Below the pieces are notes generated by a model. It was not told where the DNA came from and ran no database searches. It worked only from the letters and a program-made list of their open reading frames with translations. A program made the translations under genes and the position numbers. A DNA stretch of 64,000 bases from Daldinia sp. FL1419. Lineage: Eukaryota > Ascomycota > Sordariomycetes > Xylariales > Hypoxylaceae. Positions 44,819 through 57,946 of the stretch are shown piece by piece; the first letter of the stretch is position 1, and every line of letters begins with the position of its first letter. The DNA lies in assembly GCA_025201765.1 (NCBI GenBank), contig MU623430.1, forward strand, positions 1-64,000. The letters are read 5' to 3'.

Positions 44819-46518
44819 CTCGAGTTTTATTGTTGATAGTTACCGTCGTACGGTCTGATTATATCGTTGGTTGCCTAAAGAACCGTTGTCGGTAAAGGCT
44901 GCAACGGTGGCTGGAATATAAGGGAAACAGCGCAAGGCTGCCCGCTTAGAAAAAAGAAAACAAGGATGGCTTCGAAAACTTGAGGCGAGTATTCAGCGGA
45001 AATGAGAGTATTAAATAGCCCATATAAGAGGACTGATCGGGGTATGGTGTTTTGGTGCGCCGTTATGCTATGCGAAAATGACAGATGAAGTGTTTTGGAG
45101 AAGTTGAATGTCCAAGTTGAACGCGTTTGATAAAAGTTGAAATGTTTCTTCCTGTACCTAGGCGCTCACCTCAGGTGCATGTATCTACCTAGGTACTGTG
45201 TAGGTACAGTAGGTAGGTAGGTAACATGTACTGCCTGCCCAGTGTACCTACCTACCTATGTACCTATAAACTATGGAATTTAGTAGCCAACCAAAATACG
45301 GGCCCCATATTTCATGTTGTCAGAGCTTTCGGCCGCTTTGTTATGATTGGATTATGACATTGTCCGTCGCATAGGTACCCACTCTCAGAAGCTTGGACCT
45401 TTCTGATAGCTTAGTCATATGCCAAAGATATGAACATTTTAAAAGATTTTTTTTTTCGACAAGCTTCTCATAAAGATTCTTTTCTTCTACAACCCCCTCG
45501 CCCAATAAATCGCTATCGAAGCTACATACAGAGAAATTAATCACTATGATTAATTATCTCCTCTCCAATAAAGCTTTGGGAGAAAGTCCCCGGACATCCT
45601 TCTTTCTGAAGGAAAGCGGAAACGCGCCGCCATAGAAGCACAGCGGCTTACGTCTCCTTATCCGTCTTTCGTTTGCCATAATTCGCCCCGTCTGTCGCTA
45701 CATCGCCTGTTTCCAATGCACTAGCCCTTATTTTTTGGCCTAGAGACCCTATGGATGAAGATACGAGTCCGCGCTCTTGGTTGAAAAGTCTGGTGTTAAG
45801 GTATCTGGGAGCTGGCTGATGGCAGTCGGCCGTGATTTAGCGGATGGAGGACACGAAGGATAGGTGCAGATGCCCTGTTGTCGAGATTGATAGTTATGCG
45901 ATTGCCTGGCTTCATCGTTCAAGATGCAGCTTGGTTACTCGATGGGGCTTATTCTTGGTGCGAGGGGGTTCCCTTCGTGATGGACTGCTAGACAACCCAA
46001 ACTCTGGGCTTCGTAGGAAGCCCGCCCTTCGTCGACGCTGTTCTGGATTGAAGGTTACCTCAAAATTCGGATGCTCTAGTATTAATGCAATGTGAAAGTT
46101 CATGTGATGATAACCAGTATTAGAGTCAAGCACTGAGGCTAGCCACTGGTTCAGCTCGTTGAAGACTACAAATGCGTTATGGTATCTGATGGACATTATT
46201 TTTACCCTTTTTTTTCCCAGGCTTCCTCAAATTGTGTACGCCTAGGTTTATATTATACCCGATGAGTATGAAGGTAACCTTGGTCATCATTCTAGACAGT
46301 AATGCCTAAATATATTTATACACTTTCCATGATAGTATACTAGTGATCATTATATGCATGATATCCCATCTTAAAACTTGAACGCCATTATGCCCTGCAA
46401 ACCCATGCTACTCGGTATCCTCAACCAGAAGTGATCCTAAAAACACCAGGACGGCAACCAAGCTAATAAACATAAACCCCCTGGTACGCATAGTTGTATA
46501 TACGCTGATGATCTCGTA
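44819..46518. other. Intergenic spacer with dense ACCT/AGGT block
   Basis: About 1.7 kb without a supported gene. The stretch 45183-45268 is a run of ACCT and AGGT units including palindromes. The open frame at 45912-46196 (minus) has no features of a real gene. Confidence 0.55.
45183..45268. repeat. ACCT/AGGT palindromic cluster
   Basis: Dense run of ACCT, AGGT and GTACC units including GTAGGTAGGTAGGTAAC and its mirror GTACCTACCTACC. One of the longest of many such clusters in the window's intergenic DNA. Confidence 0.85.
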
Positions 46519-47912
46519 TCATATCAAACCGCCGAGGACCACCTTGCCGACGCTAGCGATCTCCTGTTTTAAACCAGCCCGGCTTGAGTCTTCGAATTCC
46601 TTTACCACTCCCTGGATGATAATCTTGCGGACTTTAGCGTCAGCTTTAGTAAATAGCTCCGCAATGATAGGAGTGCAATCCTTCGCCGTAGGAAGAAGAG
46701 ACATGAGCCTCGAATAGCAGTCAATCAGTACATCGCATAACGTAGCAAATGTCTCGAAAAAGTCGGGATCGAAAGGAAGGTTAGGTGTCAACAGGTGCGT
46801 ATACTCTTCTCCAGGTATAAGGTCATTTCCTTCGCCACCAAGTCCGAAGTTGATAACGCTTGTAGGCATCGCATTCACAGCTGAGCCGCTAGCTAGGCCA
46901 TTATTGCTGGCATCCGTATACAAATCATTCGCGCCCGACTGTCTCCGGCCTCTTCCACCAGGTCCTCGCCGGAACATATTCGGTATGCGGGCACGGGAAA
47001 GCGAACTTGTATTCACGCCGTTCTCGGTATGTATTTGCTGGTAGGATTCAAACTCGGCCAGCAAAGTGTTCAAGGAGCGGAGAAATTCAAGCGGCGTACC
47101 CGAATTAAGGTCTATGACGGCCGGTAATGAAAGACCGAGCAAGAGGTAATTAGTAGCGCGATAGGCCAGTTTACGACTGTCAAAGTAAGGCATTCGTGCC
47201 AGGTCAGGCTTGTCGAAAAGTAGCGTGTTGAACCAGTAGATGCGACCTTCATGACTAACGTATATTATTAGCTTTTGAATCCGAGGCGAAACCATAAAAA
47301 CAGAACTTATATGGGGACATACGCTTTACGTAGGTAATCTAAAGTAGATATCCTCTTATTGGCGACCTCGTGGATATGCTGATGAAGGGATGGAATCTCG
47401 CTTTGAAGTAAGGGGGGTGAGGTCGTTGTAGAAGGGGGATAGTAGCCGTTAGGCGTTGGCGCTGTTCGGGCTATCATCTTGGAAAAAGAATCGGTCGACG
47501 CCGGCGAAGGTACTATATCGGACTCTTTCAACTTAGCGGCGGCGGCGAGGGCAAAATCAGGGGGAATAGCGGGTGGTATAGCAGCGTCGGTTCTAATCTG
47601 ACTTCCGGTTCCTGTTCCTGCATTGGACAAACTCCCCCGTCGTTTTCCCTTGGAGGGAGAAGAAAAGGATGGTTTGCGCCCAAAAGAAGGTTTGCGATCG
47701 CGGTCTTTAGTCAAGACGTTTGGTTCCCTCTCTTTGTCCTTATCTCGGTCGCCCGAACTGGTACCTGGGCGCGATCTGCTAGAGCTACGACCACCTTGAT
47801 TCGATTGCGACTGTGCGTTGGGGTTGGGATTGGCGCTGTTGTTCCCCCAGATATTAGTGGAAAAGAAAGGAGTCGCATTCTGCGTCGGCGTCGAAGAGGC
47901 AGATCTCTGCAT
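46519..47912 (-). CDS. Conserved fungal protein of unknown function
   Basis: Exons 47323-47912 and 46519-47254 (441 residues). The N-terminal half is Ser/Asn/Lys-rich and disordered (STPTQNAT, SSSRSRPGTSSGDRDKDKE, KGKRRGS). The C-terminal half is well ordered: HEGRIYWFNTLLF, DLARMPYFDSRKLAYRATNY, SLPAVIDLNSGTPLEFLRSLN and DPDFFETFATLCDVLIDCYSRL. The 68-bp intron joins LRKA to HEGRIYW. I recognise the C-terminal pattern as one that recurs in ascomycetes but cannot name a function. The start at 47912 is the first methionine that leads into the low-complexity region. Further upstream the same frame runs through hexanucleotide repeats, so a longer N-terminus cannot be excluded. Confidence 0.72.
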
Positions 47913-47930
47913 GGCTGACCGAGCACAAGC

Positions 47931-47982
47931 TTGGGCTTGGGCTTGGAGCGGGCGTAGGCGTGGGCGTGGGCGTGGGCGTAGA
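47931..47982. repeat. Hexanucleotide repeats TTGGGC and GTGGGC
   Basis: Tandem TTGGGC copies are followed by GTAGGC/GTGGGC copies just upstream of the start at 47912 on the minus strand. They encode Thr-Pro or Ala-Gln dipeptides if translated, depending on frame, and lie in the likely 5' UTR. Confidence 0.8.
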
Positions 47983-49593
47983 CGTGTGGCTCCCACCCTT
48001 CGAAAGTTGCGCCGTGGTAAGTCTAAGATTAGCGCGTTGCGCGACAAGACCCCCGATAGTCTCGATTTGTGTAAGCCACTTCCCACTTCTCACTTTCCCC
48101 TATCTGTATTGAAAAAATTCGCTTGATTTAATTGGATGTGTGGAGAGCAAATGCATGGGAAGGTAATTAAACAAATTACTAAAACAGATAGTAATGCGTC
48201 CCAATTAGATGAAATATGGATTCGGCATGATGTACATTAGGTTAAAATGACGTTTAATGGGGATGTAGAGATTTGGAGTATTAGATCGGAAGAGGGAGCG
48301 AAATTAAAGATGGAGGAATGGCGTGTATGGATTGTTGTGCGAGTGTGTATGTGTGTGTGTGTGTGTGTGTATGTGTAAGAAGGATCGTGAGAAGCTTGAA
48401 AGCAGTAATCTATAATATAAAATGTACGGAATACCTTAGGTACATAAATAGGTATATATATAGCTGGGCGAGTACCTCCTATAGATTGATAGGTTAGTAT
48501 ATTTGCGTTATGCATGCAAGTTAGTTCCCGCCCCAAACTAGGTAGCTGCCCTTATTGTCCATTTCAGCCTTTAAAATGGGCAGGTAAGATCGTATTTGTG
48601 CCTTGGTACCTACTTACTTATACCTTATCAAGGGCCACATCGGCGGCAAGAGGAACCAACCGGGGTCGGGGTCGGGGAGGATATCACACGCATGCGTTTG
48701 CTGTTTGTGATGCAGCTTCAGGGGGTCCACAGCTCTATTAATTGGACCACACAATCGTATATGTGTATACGTTAGGTACCTACATCCTGCGGAGTGGAGA
48801 TAATATCTTGGTATTGTACTTTGGACAGAATACAGCGGTGCTAAATGGTAATTAAGGCTGTTCAAACTTGAGCACTTGATGATATAAGTCATATTTGAAA
48901 GCGGCAGGTATCAGTTATCTGAATTGTTCCGAGTCCATATTATTAAACTCCACGAAGCCGGGATCCGCACGTTCGAGACCAATCCTATTAAACGTTTCGA
49001 AACAATTGTTTCAATTGTTTCAATATTTTACCCATAACATGTAGGTAGGTACATATGAAGGTACATCTCTTGGTTAATTCTCCGAATGGCTATGAAACCA
49101 AGTCTACTATTGCTTAAAGACTGGTTTCTATTTTAGCCATGTGACAGGATTCATTACATTTTATTTCACCTGGCAAACTTCTTTATTAATTCTGAGTATA
49201 AGGCCGCCAACATAAAGCATTGATATTGATATAAACCGACATACTTCAAAACTTGAGCTTCCATGTGATGCAGACCTAAAGAGATAAGGGAAGTGGCATA
49301 ATTAAAACATTGTTCAAAAGATGTTCCAAGTTATTTAACCGTTATAATTTTGTACGGTTATAACAATAATCGACACAGTATAAAGATAACAAATCCGCTT
49401 ACAGGGCTATCCGTAGTGATAAGTATAACCCCACCAAATTTAGACACTTGGGTACCTAAAACGCGATGCGCGTGGATAAAATAACCCATTACCTTGAATT
49501 ATTCAAAGTTCCTAGAGAGTATTTGTTTACACAGAACATCCATTCGGCGGCGCATAGGTCCGCAGAAATAACAATAAAACGCATGTCGTGACA
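47983..49593. other. Divergent spacer before gamma-tubulin
   Basis: No gene seen. A (GT)n microsatellite lies at about 48343-48375. The spacer separates the unknown gene (leftward) and gamma-tubulin (rightward). Confidence 0.55.
48343..48375. repeat. (TG)n microsatellite
   Basis: A TG dinucleotide run interrupted by single ATG units, in intergenic DNA. Confidence 0.9.
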
Positions 49594-51178
49594 ATGCCCA
49601 GGTAAGCCTGATCGACGCAATTTTGGAAAACAGTTATATAGGTTTAACTATTATTCTCAAGGGAAATCATTACAATCCAGGCTGGCCAATGCGGCAACAG
49701 CAGTAAGTGATGCCCGTTCCGATTCCCAAGACGAGTCCTCATGATAAAGGCGTACGTATCCCATTTCCACTAACGTCCCATAGTTGGTAGCCAGTTTTGG
49801 CAACAGCTATGCCAAGAACACGGTATCAATCAAGATGGCAATCTTGAAGACTTCGCGACAGAGGGCGGCGATCGCAAGGATGTCTTCTACTACCAAAGTG
49901 ACGACACGAGATATATTCCCCGAGCAATTCTCATCGACCTCGAACCCCGCGTAATCAACGGAATACAGACCGGTCCTTACAGGAACATCTACAACCCGGA
50001 GAATTTCTACGTCGGTAAAAGTGGCATCGGCGCAGGGAACAACTGGGGTGATGGATATCAATCTGGTGAAGCCGTCCACGAAGAGATCATGGAGATGATA
50101 GAGCGCGAGGCAGACGGTAGTGATTCTCTCGAGGGTTTCATGTTACTTCATTCCATTGCTGGTGGTACTGGTTCTGGTCTGGGCTCCTTCCTACTGGAAC
50201 GAATGAACGACAGATTCCCCAAGAAGATCATTCAAACTTACTCCGTGTTTCCCGATACTACAAATTCGGGAGATGTCGTCGTACACCCATATAATAGTCT
50301 TCTTTCTATGAGACGACTAACACAGAACGCCGACTCTGTCGTGGTTTTGGACAATGGAGCATTGTCTCATATCGCAGCCGACAGATTACATGTTCAGGAG
50401 CCGTCATTCCAGCAAACCAACCAGCTTGTCTCAACAGTCATGTCGGCTAGCACGACCACATTACGATATCCCGGTTACATGCACAATGATCTCGTCAGCA
50501 TCTTAGCATCGTTAATACCCACACCTCGTTGCCATTTCTTAATGACCGCATATACTCCTTTCACCGGAGATCAAGTCGAGCAAGCTAAAACCGTCCGGAA
50601 AACTACCGTACTTGACGTTATGAGACGACTATTACAACCTAAGAATCGTATGGTCTCAACTATACCAGGGAAAAAGAGCTGTTATATTTCTATTCTCAAC
50701 GTGATTCAAGGCGAAGTCGACCCGACGGATGTTCACAAGAGTCTACTACGTATTCGTGAACGAAGACTAGCAACATTCATACCGTGGGGCCCTGCCAGTA
50801 TACAGGTCGCTCTAACAAAGCGCAGTCCATACATACCGATGAGCCATCGTGTCAGTGGTCTAATGTTAGCTAACCACACCAGCATCGCTACCGTAAGTCT
50901 TTCTCACCTTTAATTCGACGGCAAGCCAGCAATTAACAGAGTTTCAGCTATTCAAGCGAATCGTCCGTCAATACGATGGTATGCGAAAGCGCCACGCGTT
51001 CATAGATAGTTACAAGAAGACAGCTCCCTTCTCGGAAAATTTTCACGAATTCGACGAGGCAAGGGAAGTAGTGACGGATCTAATCGCCGAATATGAAGCA
51101 GCTGAAGACGCGAATTATCTGAACCCTGACGAGGGAGAGAAGGCCACGTCTGCGGAAACAGACAAAAGAGTCGCATAG
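49594..51178 (+). CDS. Gamma-tubulin
   Basis: Exons 49594-49601, 49662-49702, 49784-50892 and 50948-51178 give 462 residues. The first exon is only 8 nt (MPR start) and the second 41 nt, an arrangement of tiny 5' exons common in tubulin genes. The GTP-binding motif AGGTGSGLGSF, the N-terminal EIITIQAGQCGN and TGDQVEQAKTV are present, as are SHRVSGLMLANHTSIA and VRQYDGMRKRHAFIDSY, the latter pair diagnostic for gamma-tubulin over alpha or beta. The protein nucleates microtubules at spindle pole bodies in complex with GCP proteins. The last exon ends in an acidic tail. Confidence 0.96.
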
Positions 51179-51944
51179 TGGAGCTGTTCATGAGAAGGAG
51201 TGGCTTATGAGATCATGTCGCATTGAGAAGAATGACCAATGATTCTACCGCAAAGTCGGTAAAGGATATCAACATGGTGTTTAGGCGTTCCAGGTATGAC
51301 GTTGTATGTCAATGTAATGGTAAAATCATTACCAAACACTAGAGTTATTCCCTCTCGATAATTAAGAAATATTGAGAATCCTCTAGATTCTGCAATTCTA
51401 GTTTCTAATTTTGCCCAGTCGATTACGTCGTTGTCTGCGGGTCATCCCGTAGAATTATCCGTTCCTGGACCCGAAAAGATTGGTAAGGGTACGGATCCGT
51501 ACACCTACACTATGTAATTCAAGGTTACCTAACAGGGGACGGGAGGGCGTAATAGCAGAAGTACACTACATTAGTACTTAGTGTAGTACGCGGGCTTTCT
51601 ATTGGGCTGAATAGGCGGGTCTAGAATCGGCAATCTTACACGTGCGTACAGCTCAAGATTGGTTACCGTGACGTCAACCCCTCAATATCCATTTTAGAGT
51701 CCCTCGGATGACGTCAAGATAACTTCTATCTCCACCGGACTAAGAGCTCCTAAACGATATCATACATATAATTGACGTACATATTAAAGCTTCAAAGTCC
51801 CATCACTCCAAGTCGATTCTGATTTCCTTCATCATTACAATCCATACTAGAAACGCCATTTAAACTCAACAGCACTTTGCATCACAATCTATTATCTCCA
51901 ACTAAAATCACACCTCATCCTCTCTTCATATCAAATACCAAACA
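51179..51944. other. Spacer between gamma-tubulin and the small conserved gene
   Basis: No gene seen. It holds the gamma-tubulin 3' region and the promoter and 5' UTR of the gene at 52018. Two TGACGTCA-like half sites (GTGACGTCA near 51668 and GATGACGTCA near 51710) could be bZIP/CRE-type elements; this is only a motif match. Confidence 0.5.
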
Positions 51945-52017
51945 GTAAGTTCCTTAGCAAATGCCTAGATCTATCCCTTATAATCGAGGAACAATTAAAG
52001 CTAACACTATTACAGAA

Positions 52018-52287
52018 ATGACTCAATCAAAGGCGGACCAAGTCGAGGAGGTCCGATCCAACCTCCCTCTACCTGAACAGCCCCCCGTCGCCTCAGACTG
52101 GAACTCGGCTGACGCCCGCAACGTCAACGTCGGCTCCGGTGGCGTTCAGAGCGACATCTCTACCGGCGCCGGCTCCACATCGGGACTCCGCGAGCCCGCA
52201 AGCAAGAAGGACGTCGACCTAAGTAGCGTGGGCCGTCAAGGCAAGGACAACTTGGAACACCCGCCCAAGGATGCTAAATCCAAATAA
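52018..52287 (+). CDS. Small hydrophilic fungal protein with 5' UTR intron
   Basis: 89 residues, one coding exon. A GTAAGT donor at 51945 and a TTACAG acceptor at 52014-52015, with GCTAAC branch-like site near 52000, define a 71-bp intron that ends three bases before the ATG at 52018. The in-frame ATG at 51961 would lie inside that intron, so 52018 is preferred. The protein is hydrophilic and disordered, with PPVASDWNSADARNVNVG and SSVGRQGKDNLEHPP. Similar short proteins occur across Sordariomycetes, without known function. Confidence 0.7.
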   Translation: MTQSKADQVEEVRSNLPLPEQPPVASDWNSADARNVNVGSGGVQSDISTGAGSTSGLREPASKKDVDLSSVGRQGKDNLEHPPKDAKSK

Positions 52288-55200
52288 GGAAGTTGTATAT
52301 AAAATTGGGGCGATGGGCTGATTACGATTGGACGTTTTATTAGGATATGTTTGTACAACACGGGATGGACACATCTGTATATGGGGGATTCACCATCTAC
52401 GGTGGATTTACGATTATATATACGCATTAATATGCGTTGCATTAAGTTGCATGATAGCTTGAAATAAATCAGCTATACAGAAGGTAGTAATTAACTACCA
52501 TAGATACCTATGCCCGAACTCTAAGGGATATTGCGTCTGACCCTATTTCTGAGAGAGGAAGTTCGTTTGTGCGTAATTTTATAGCATTTCAATTAGGTGT
52601 ATCTTCTATTTTGCAGAGTCTCTTTTTTAAAGCATTTGCAAAAATACATATTTTTTATCATACTGAAGAGTTCGGGTTCTTCTGCTATCTATGGGGTGGG
52701 CTCTTGTATATAAAGGGCTTGTTTCCTTGCTCGTGACAGTTCGCCGCTTTGGGCATTATCTCTATGCGCCTTGGGTCTTGATTGCTGTAACAAGTGGCCA
52801 TAACACAGAATGGTCAATTAATAACCAAATCTTACACACTTAAGTTGCATGTAGACGACCAACTATCTTCTACTAGAACCATTCAACTTTGAGGATATTT
52901 TAATCAATTTATTAGGTATATTCCGGGTATTTTTATGTTGATATATCCAGCATTTATAAGGCATTAATATATTTCAGGCCGTTATCCCGATGATGTATAG
53001 GAAAACTGTAGTTCGTGGCCCGTAGGTATTAGTCCCGTCTTCAGCGACCTAAATCTTTTATTAGAGTCCGTGAGCCATCACACGAGTCCATACAAATCAA
53101 ATTAATTGATGGTTCAAGCAAGTACAAGCCTAATTCCAAAATATCTTTTGTGGCATAGGCTTCTTACTAAATTTCTATAAAGTACAATTTTAACGATGGG
53201 ATGTTTGGAGAGTCTTTTAAATATACAGTACAAGAATTAAGACAAGAGCTTCTTGAATCTCCTCATGTCATTCCGTTTGCATGTATTATATTTGCCCCTC
53301 TAGCGTTCGTTACCAGTCTATTCGCTCTATCCATCGAGGGTTTACTAGAAAGCCAATACCAATTCGATAGAGGAACCAAAGTAACAAGACTCGGGGGTCA
53401 ATCAAGGTAGAATGACTCGGAATCGGTATAAGGGTTTTTTTTCTGTCAGGTTTCGTAGTTGGCAAGTTCTAGTAGATACGGCTTACCCACTCAGGTAGTG
53501 CATATTCGCACCATCTCCTTTATATTTTCATTATTGCACCTCAAGTACTATTTTCACAGCAGTACCGACAACCTTGATGTCGTACAATACAAATGAGGTA
53601 ATGCTTAAAAGGGTTTAAGAGCTACCACATAATGAAGTGGGCAGGCATACGTGCTGTCTGTCTGTATGTACCTAACGATACACATAAATCAACGTCAGGG
53701 GATAAGTACCTACCTGCCTACCGGCCTATATACGTGAAGAGGAGATGCAGGGGTGCATATTAAGTACCTACAATATATATAAGGGATTCCCTGTGCCCTC
53801 GTTGGCTCTTACGAAGCCAGGTGTTATTGGTTCGATACATCTTTCGCCTGGTGGTCACTCTTTGCAGGATATTACCTAGGCTACGGGTCTTCCTAAATCA
53901 TCAACAATAAAATATCAAACGATTCAACATGCTAAAATCGTTAAATGCCTTACAATTACATTCATTATCATAAATACTAGTCTATCTGTTTATTAAAGTG
54001 GTTTGCTAAACTGATTTTAAACTGATTTCGTATATAATAGGAATCTTTCAGAGACGCAAATCGTGAGACTTCACCCCAAATTTATACATCATATAAAGCC
54101 AACGGGAAATATTGCAATACTGCACAACTTCGAGTAGTTAGTGAGGAAGATTCTGATTGTTTATTAGTGACTGTAGCCCCTCTAGTTCCCTTATTTATTA
54201 GATGGATTGCCTTGTCGACTATAGAGGCTGATTGCTAGACGTACATGAAAGAATGCCTTAGAAGCATACCGCGGATATTCTATTTATACATACTATTAGT
54301 ACCTACTAACCATGAAAAGTGACTACTGATTACGGGCCGTCTCTTCCTTATTTGTTTGTGTTGTTGCCTAGCATGAAAGTTCGTTTACGTAACAAGATGC
54401 TGTTGCTACGTGTAAGAGGATGTATCTCAAGAAACCCAACTCCCGTGCATGTCAACTACCTACATGTACCTCTTAAGTTACCTACCGAGAAGGGCATATG
54501 GGCACCAAAGAATATTTACAGGCTTACCATAGTAGTCAAGATATTTACCTCGCCTTGCTGGTGCTGCCTATCAGAGGTACCCGGAGCATTCGACGACTTG
54601 ATTTCCCCTTAACGGTTCACGAAGGGCGCAGGCGTTGACCCTCAGAACATATATTTATTTACTTCTAGGGCTTGCAGAAGATACCTACCTGTACACACGG
54701 CAACCTGTGCACCGACTCAGAGGCACATATAGGAAGTACCTCCTATTTATCTTTTGGGAAGTAACTCCCCTTGATCTTACATTTAGCAGGAATTCCGGAA
54801 GGCTACTACTAATCTGCTATTCCTTCTCACCTTTTACACCTTGTTTACCACCTACTTGAACTTCTCTCCGAGGTACACACACACTTAAGCTTTCTCTCTA
54901 TTTAATTCCTACCCCTCCCGCGTCTGACCTGGTTTGGCCTTCTCCATCCCTCGTCAAGCCGCTGGGCGCTGGAAAAAAAAAAGGTATTATCTAGCTGCAC
55001 TTGGTTACCCCCCACAACGTCCTCAAATCATCAATCATTTCTTCCTGAGGTCTTGTTGATCAACACTATTCACTCCCAAGGTCCCAGTCCTTTTGGTTCT
55101 GGCTTGAGGCAAACCTTTCTTACTAGGCAACCCACATCCATACGATACCATAGTCAAGGACCAAGGTCTTCAGACGATCGTTTACGCCGTCTCACTTCAG

Positions 55201-55311
55201 TATTGTAGCGGACAGGGTCTTTCCAGGTTTAGGAATCATTGCAGTGGTCTCTTTCAGTTGATACAAATTTCTCAAGTCTTATATCAGCAACCAACTTCCC
55301 AGTTGCCCAAG
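52288..55311. other. Three-kilobase gene-poor spacer
   Basis: No gene I can support. The open frame at 53201-53410 encodes a hydrophobic helix but lacks an established start or neighbouring exon. ACCT blocks occur near 53765 and 54460-54490. The last 400 bp are pyrimidine-rich and probably the promoter/5' UTR of the next gene. Confidence 0.5.
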
Positions 55312-57946
55312 ATGAGTAGCTCTGGGGCTGATCAACGCGTCATGGATGCTATGATGGTAAGTATTCTCCCATATGCTGCCCATACGGAATACGGCCTATA
55401 TCAAATAGAGGCATAATGTCATGATTTATTTAGGGCTTAATGGGCTAGTATAAACTGACCACAATTAATAATAGGATGACCTCGGAAATGGTAGACTTGA
55501 AGAGCTTGCCACTGATAACGACGGAGATCGACGTAGACGTCGCCAGACCTTTCAAGTAGACCACCAGGTGGCCGATCCACCCTCTGAGCAGCGCGATGAA
55601 CACCCTGCAGCGAATGACCTAATTGCAAGTTGGAAGGGTAAGTTGTATACGGTGTATATTTGCTATGGTTGCGGGGCTGTAGTAGGCTAATTGATTCCTA
55701 TAGCTGCTTTCGATGAAGGTGTGTTTGACGACTCCGACTACAATGCGGTCAAAGCCCTTGACTCCATCGATGACGGAAATACCCACCGCTTAAATAAGGG
55801 CGTAAATATATCAAGAACTGAAGGTAGTGGGGGCGCCGTTGGCCGTGGCAATCGCTCTTCTGCCTTTGCTTCCAGGGGAATTATCCCAAAATATGATCCA
55901 TTGTACGTCACATTCAATTATATGATCGCTCTGTACAGTCTATACTAATATCGCGTTAGGAATCCCGGCTACTCCAGGAAGCCGAAACAACCCGTCCGAC
56001 CTCTTCAACCGGGATACAGAGAGTCTCCTCTTGGTGCTGTTCTGCCACCTGGGGCTGAGATTAAACGATGGAATTCGAAGCAATCGGGTTCGACTCATTT
56101 AGCGACTACATTGAACACGCCCAGCAGTAGGCCGGATACTCCGCGCCAGACACAGATTTTCCCCGTTGAGCGTAAAGCCAAAGATACCTTGCTCCCTCAT
56201 AAAAGACTAGCCGGTCCAATCACTAATGAGCCTTGCCGAGGCAATGAAACTCGGGCTCCTAGCGACGACTTAGTCCGGATGGTAACCTCCAAACAGGATC
56301 GTGCTCTTTTCCTAGAAGAAAAGGCTTCTATCTTGCTTGTCTTTGGGCTAGATCTAGAGTTTAGTCTTGGTCAGGTGTCTGTCTATGAAATACCCCAAGA
56401 TGGGGTCACAGTCTGGGATTTGAATGTCTTCGGTGGTAAAACATTACGGGGGGATATCCGTCTTTGTTTACGACCATTTCAATCAGGGAGCACTGTTCAC
56501 CTACGAAGACAGGATAGCGCTACTTCTGAAGTCCGGTCCAGCCATATACGCTTCGGCAGTATTCCAGTTGCACAGAAATTTGAGCAAGTCATAAGCTCTT
56601 GTCGGGCCCAGAATGAGAACTCCCGCAGCCCTATATTTAACGAGGTGACCGAAACTGGATCCGTGAGCCAGCCAGAACTTGCCACGGACAATACGGTTTT
56701 AGAAAAGATTCATGAACAAGCTCCGAAGAATCAAATGCCCGAAACCAGTCAGAGCAGCGCAAAACCTGTAGTTTCTGAACCTCCCCAGCGTATCCCAAGC
56801 CCCGGGGTCGTGAATGAAGACTTGATCGAGTTTAACTCTCCCGAATCCCAAAAGGGTTCGAAATCTCTCGGAGATCTTATAGATTTTACTACTAATTCGA
56901 GACCGTCAGTTGGTCCCGCGGCCATTACCAAGTTTGAAAAGCGCCAAGAGACTCCTATGGTCGGTCTCGACCCGGATACGGTCTTTACTACCGCACAACT
57001 CGAGCATGATGTAGAGACTATTGAAACGATTACAGCTGGGGTGGACATATCTCAGGATTCTCTACGTATGCTCTCGTTTTTAACAGCCCGTGATTATAAT
57101 CACATGGCAAAAGCACGTCATAGCCTCGAGCAATATCTTACGTGGGCCAAGTTTCCGTCAGTAGCGTCGCCCGCCAAACGCGCGGCAATGCAGATTGCGA
57201 CAATGCAACTTCGAAGATATGAAGTATTCAAAGCCCTAGAGAGAGATGAGCGGAGAAAGTCGATCGCGGTTGTATACGTGAATATTCTACACGGAAACAA
57301 TCGGATCGTTCGTTCTATGGACCAAATGATTATCTTGAGACAAGACGCGCGCCCCTGCCCGCAACGAGTGCATGATTTCAACGAGTTTTCCCTTAGACTA
57401 GCCGGGCGCCCCCGAGCACAGCAGCCGTCGACAAGTGGCCAGAAACCCACTCCAAAGCCCCAAAAGCCCCCAAAGCCAACGCAAAGACGGACGAGTGATG
57501 AACAGCCCGTTAGTGATAGCCAACCATCTCTAGAGGAAGAGAGTCTCATCGAGATAGAGCAACATGCTGAAGAGGGGACAACTACCCAATTCATAGATCT
57601 ATTGAAGCACCTTAGTAAGGATAATACGAATCCAATCCAGGCGGGGGCTGACGTCTCGATTTACACCATAAGCAACTCTTCAGCATCCACCATACGACCC
57701 AGTGTCGTACCACGTACTGACCTCACGCGGAGCGAAGATACTTCTTCAGACTGTATTTTAATGGCTAATGGTTATAATTCTTACCGCTCGGAGAGTCACT
57801 CACGCAACACATCTACAAGCCACACCGATGCCGAGAGCTGCCCTAACTCTGGAGATTTGAGTCCCGCAACAGGCGACTTGAGTTCCCTCTCCGGCATCAC
57901 AGGACAATTTGCAACACTCAAATTGAATGATATGCAATCAATTTGA
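55312..57946 (+). CDS. Large disordered fungal protein of unknown function, four exons
   Basis: Exons 55312-55356, 55475-55637, 55704-55902 and 55960-57946 give 797 residues. Introns have GTAAGT or GTACGT donors; intron 3 has a TACTAAT branch site. The N-terminal third is charged and disordered. The part at roughly residues 210-280 looks ordered (DRALFLEEKASILLVFGLDLEFSLGQ, VWDLNVFGGKTLRGD). Another helical block, DYNHMAKARHSLEQYLTWAK and RRYEVFKALERDERRK, follows. The rest is Ser/Pro/Thr-rich with polyproline-lysine repeats (KPTPKPQKPPKPT). I do not recognise a named domain. Consistent splicing and a long open last exon make it a real gene. Confidence 0.75.

Noticed and set aside
45912..46196. 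Minus-strand frame of 94 codons
   Set aside because: No domain and an equally long frame on the other strand.
47854..48126. N-terminal extension of the unknown gene through Thr-Pro repeats
   Set aside because: Translated hexanucleotide repeats in several frames; more likely 5' UTR, although not excluded.
53201..53410. Open frame with a hydrophobic helix
   Set aside because: Short, isolated, with no conserved motif or promoter evidence; kept out of the gene list.
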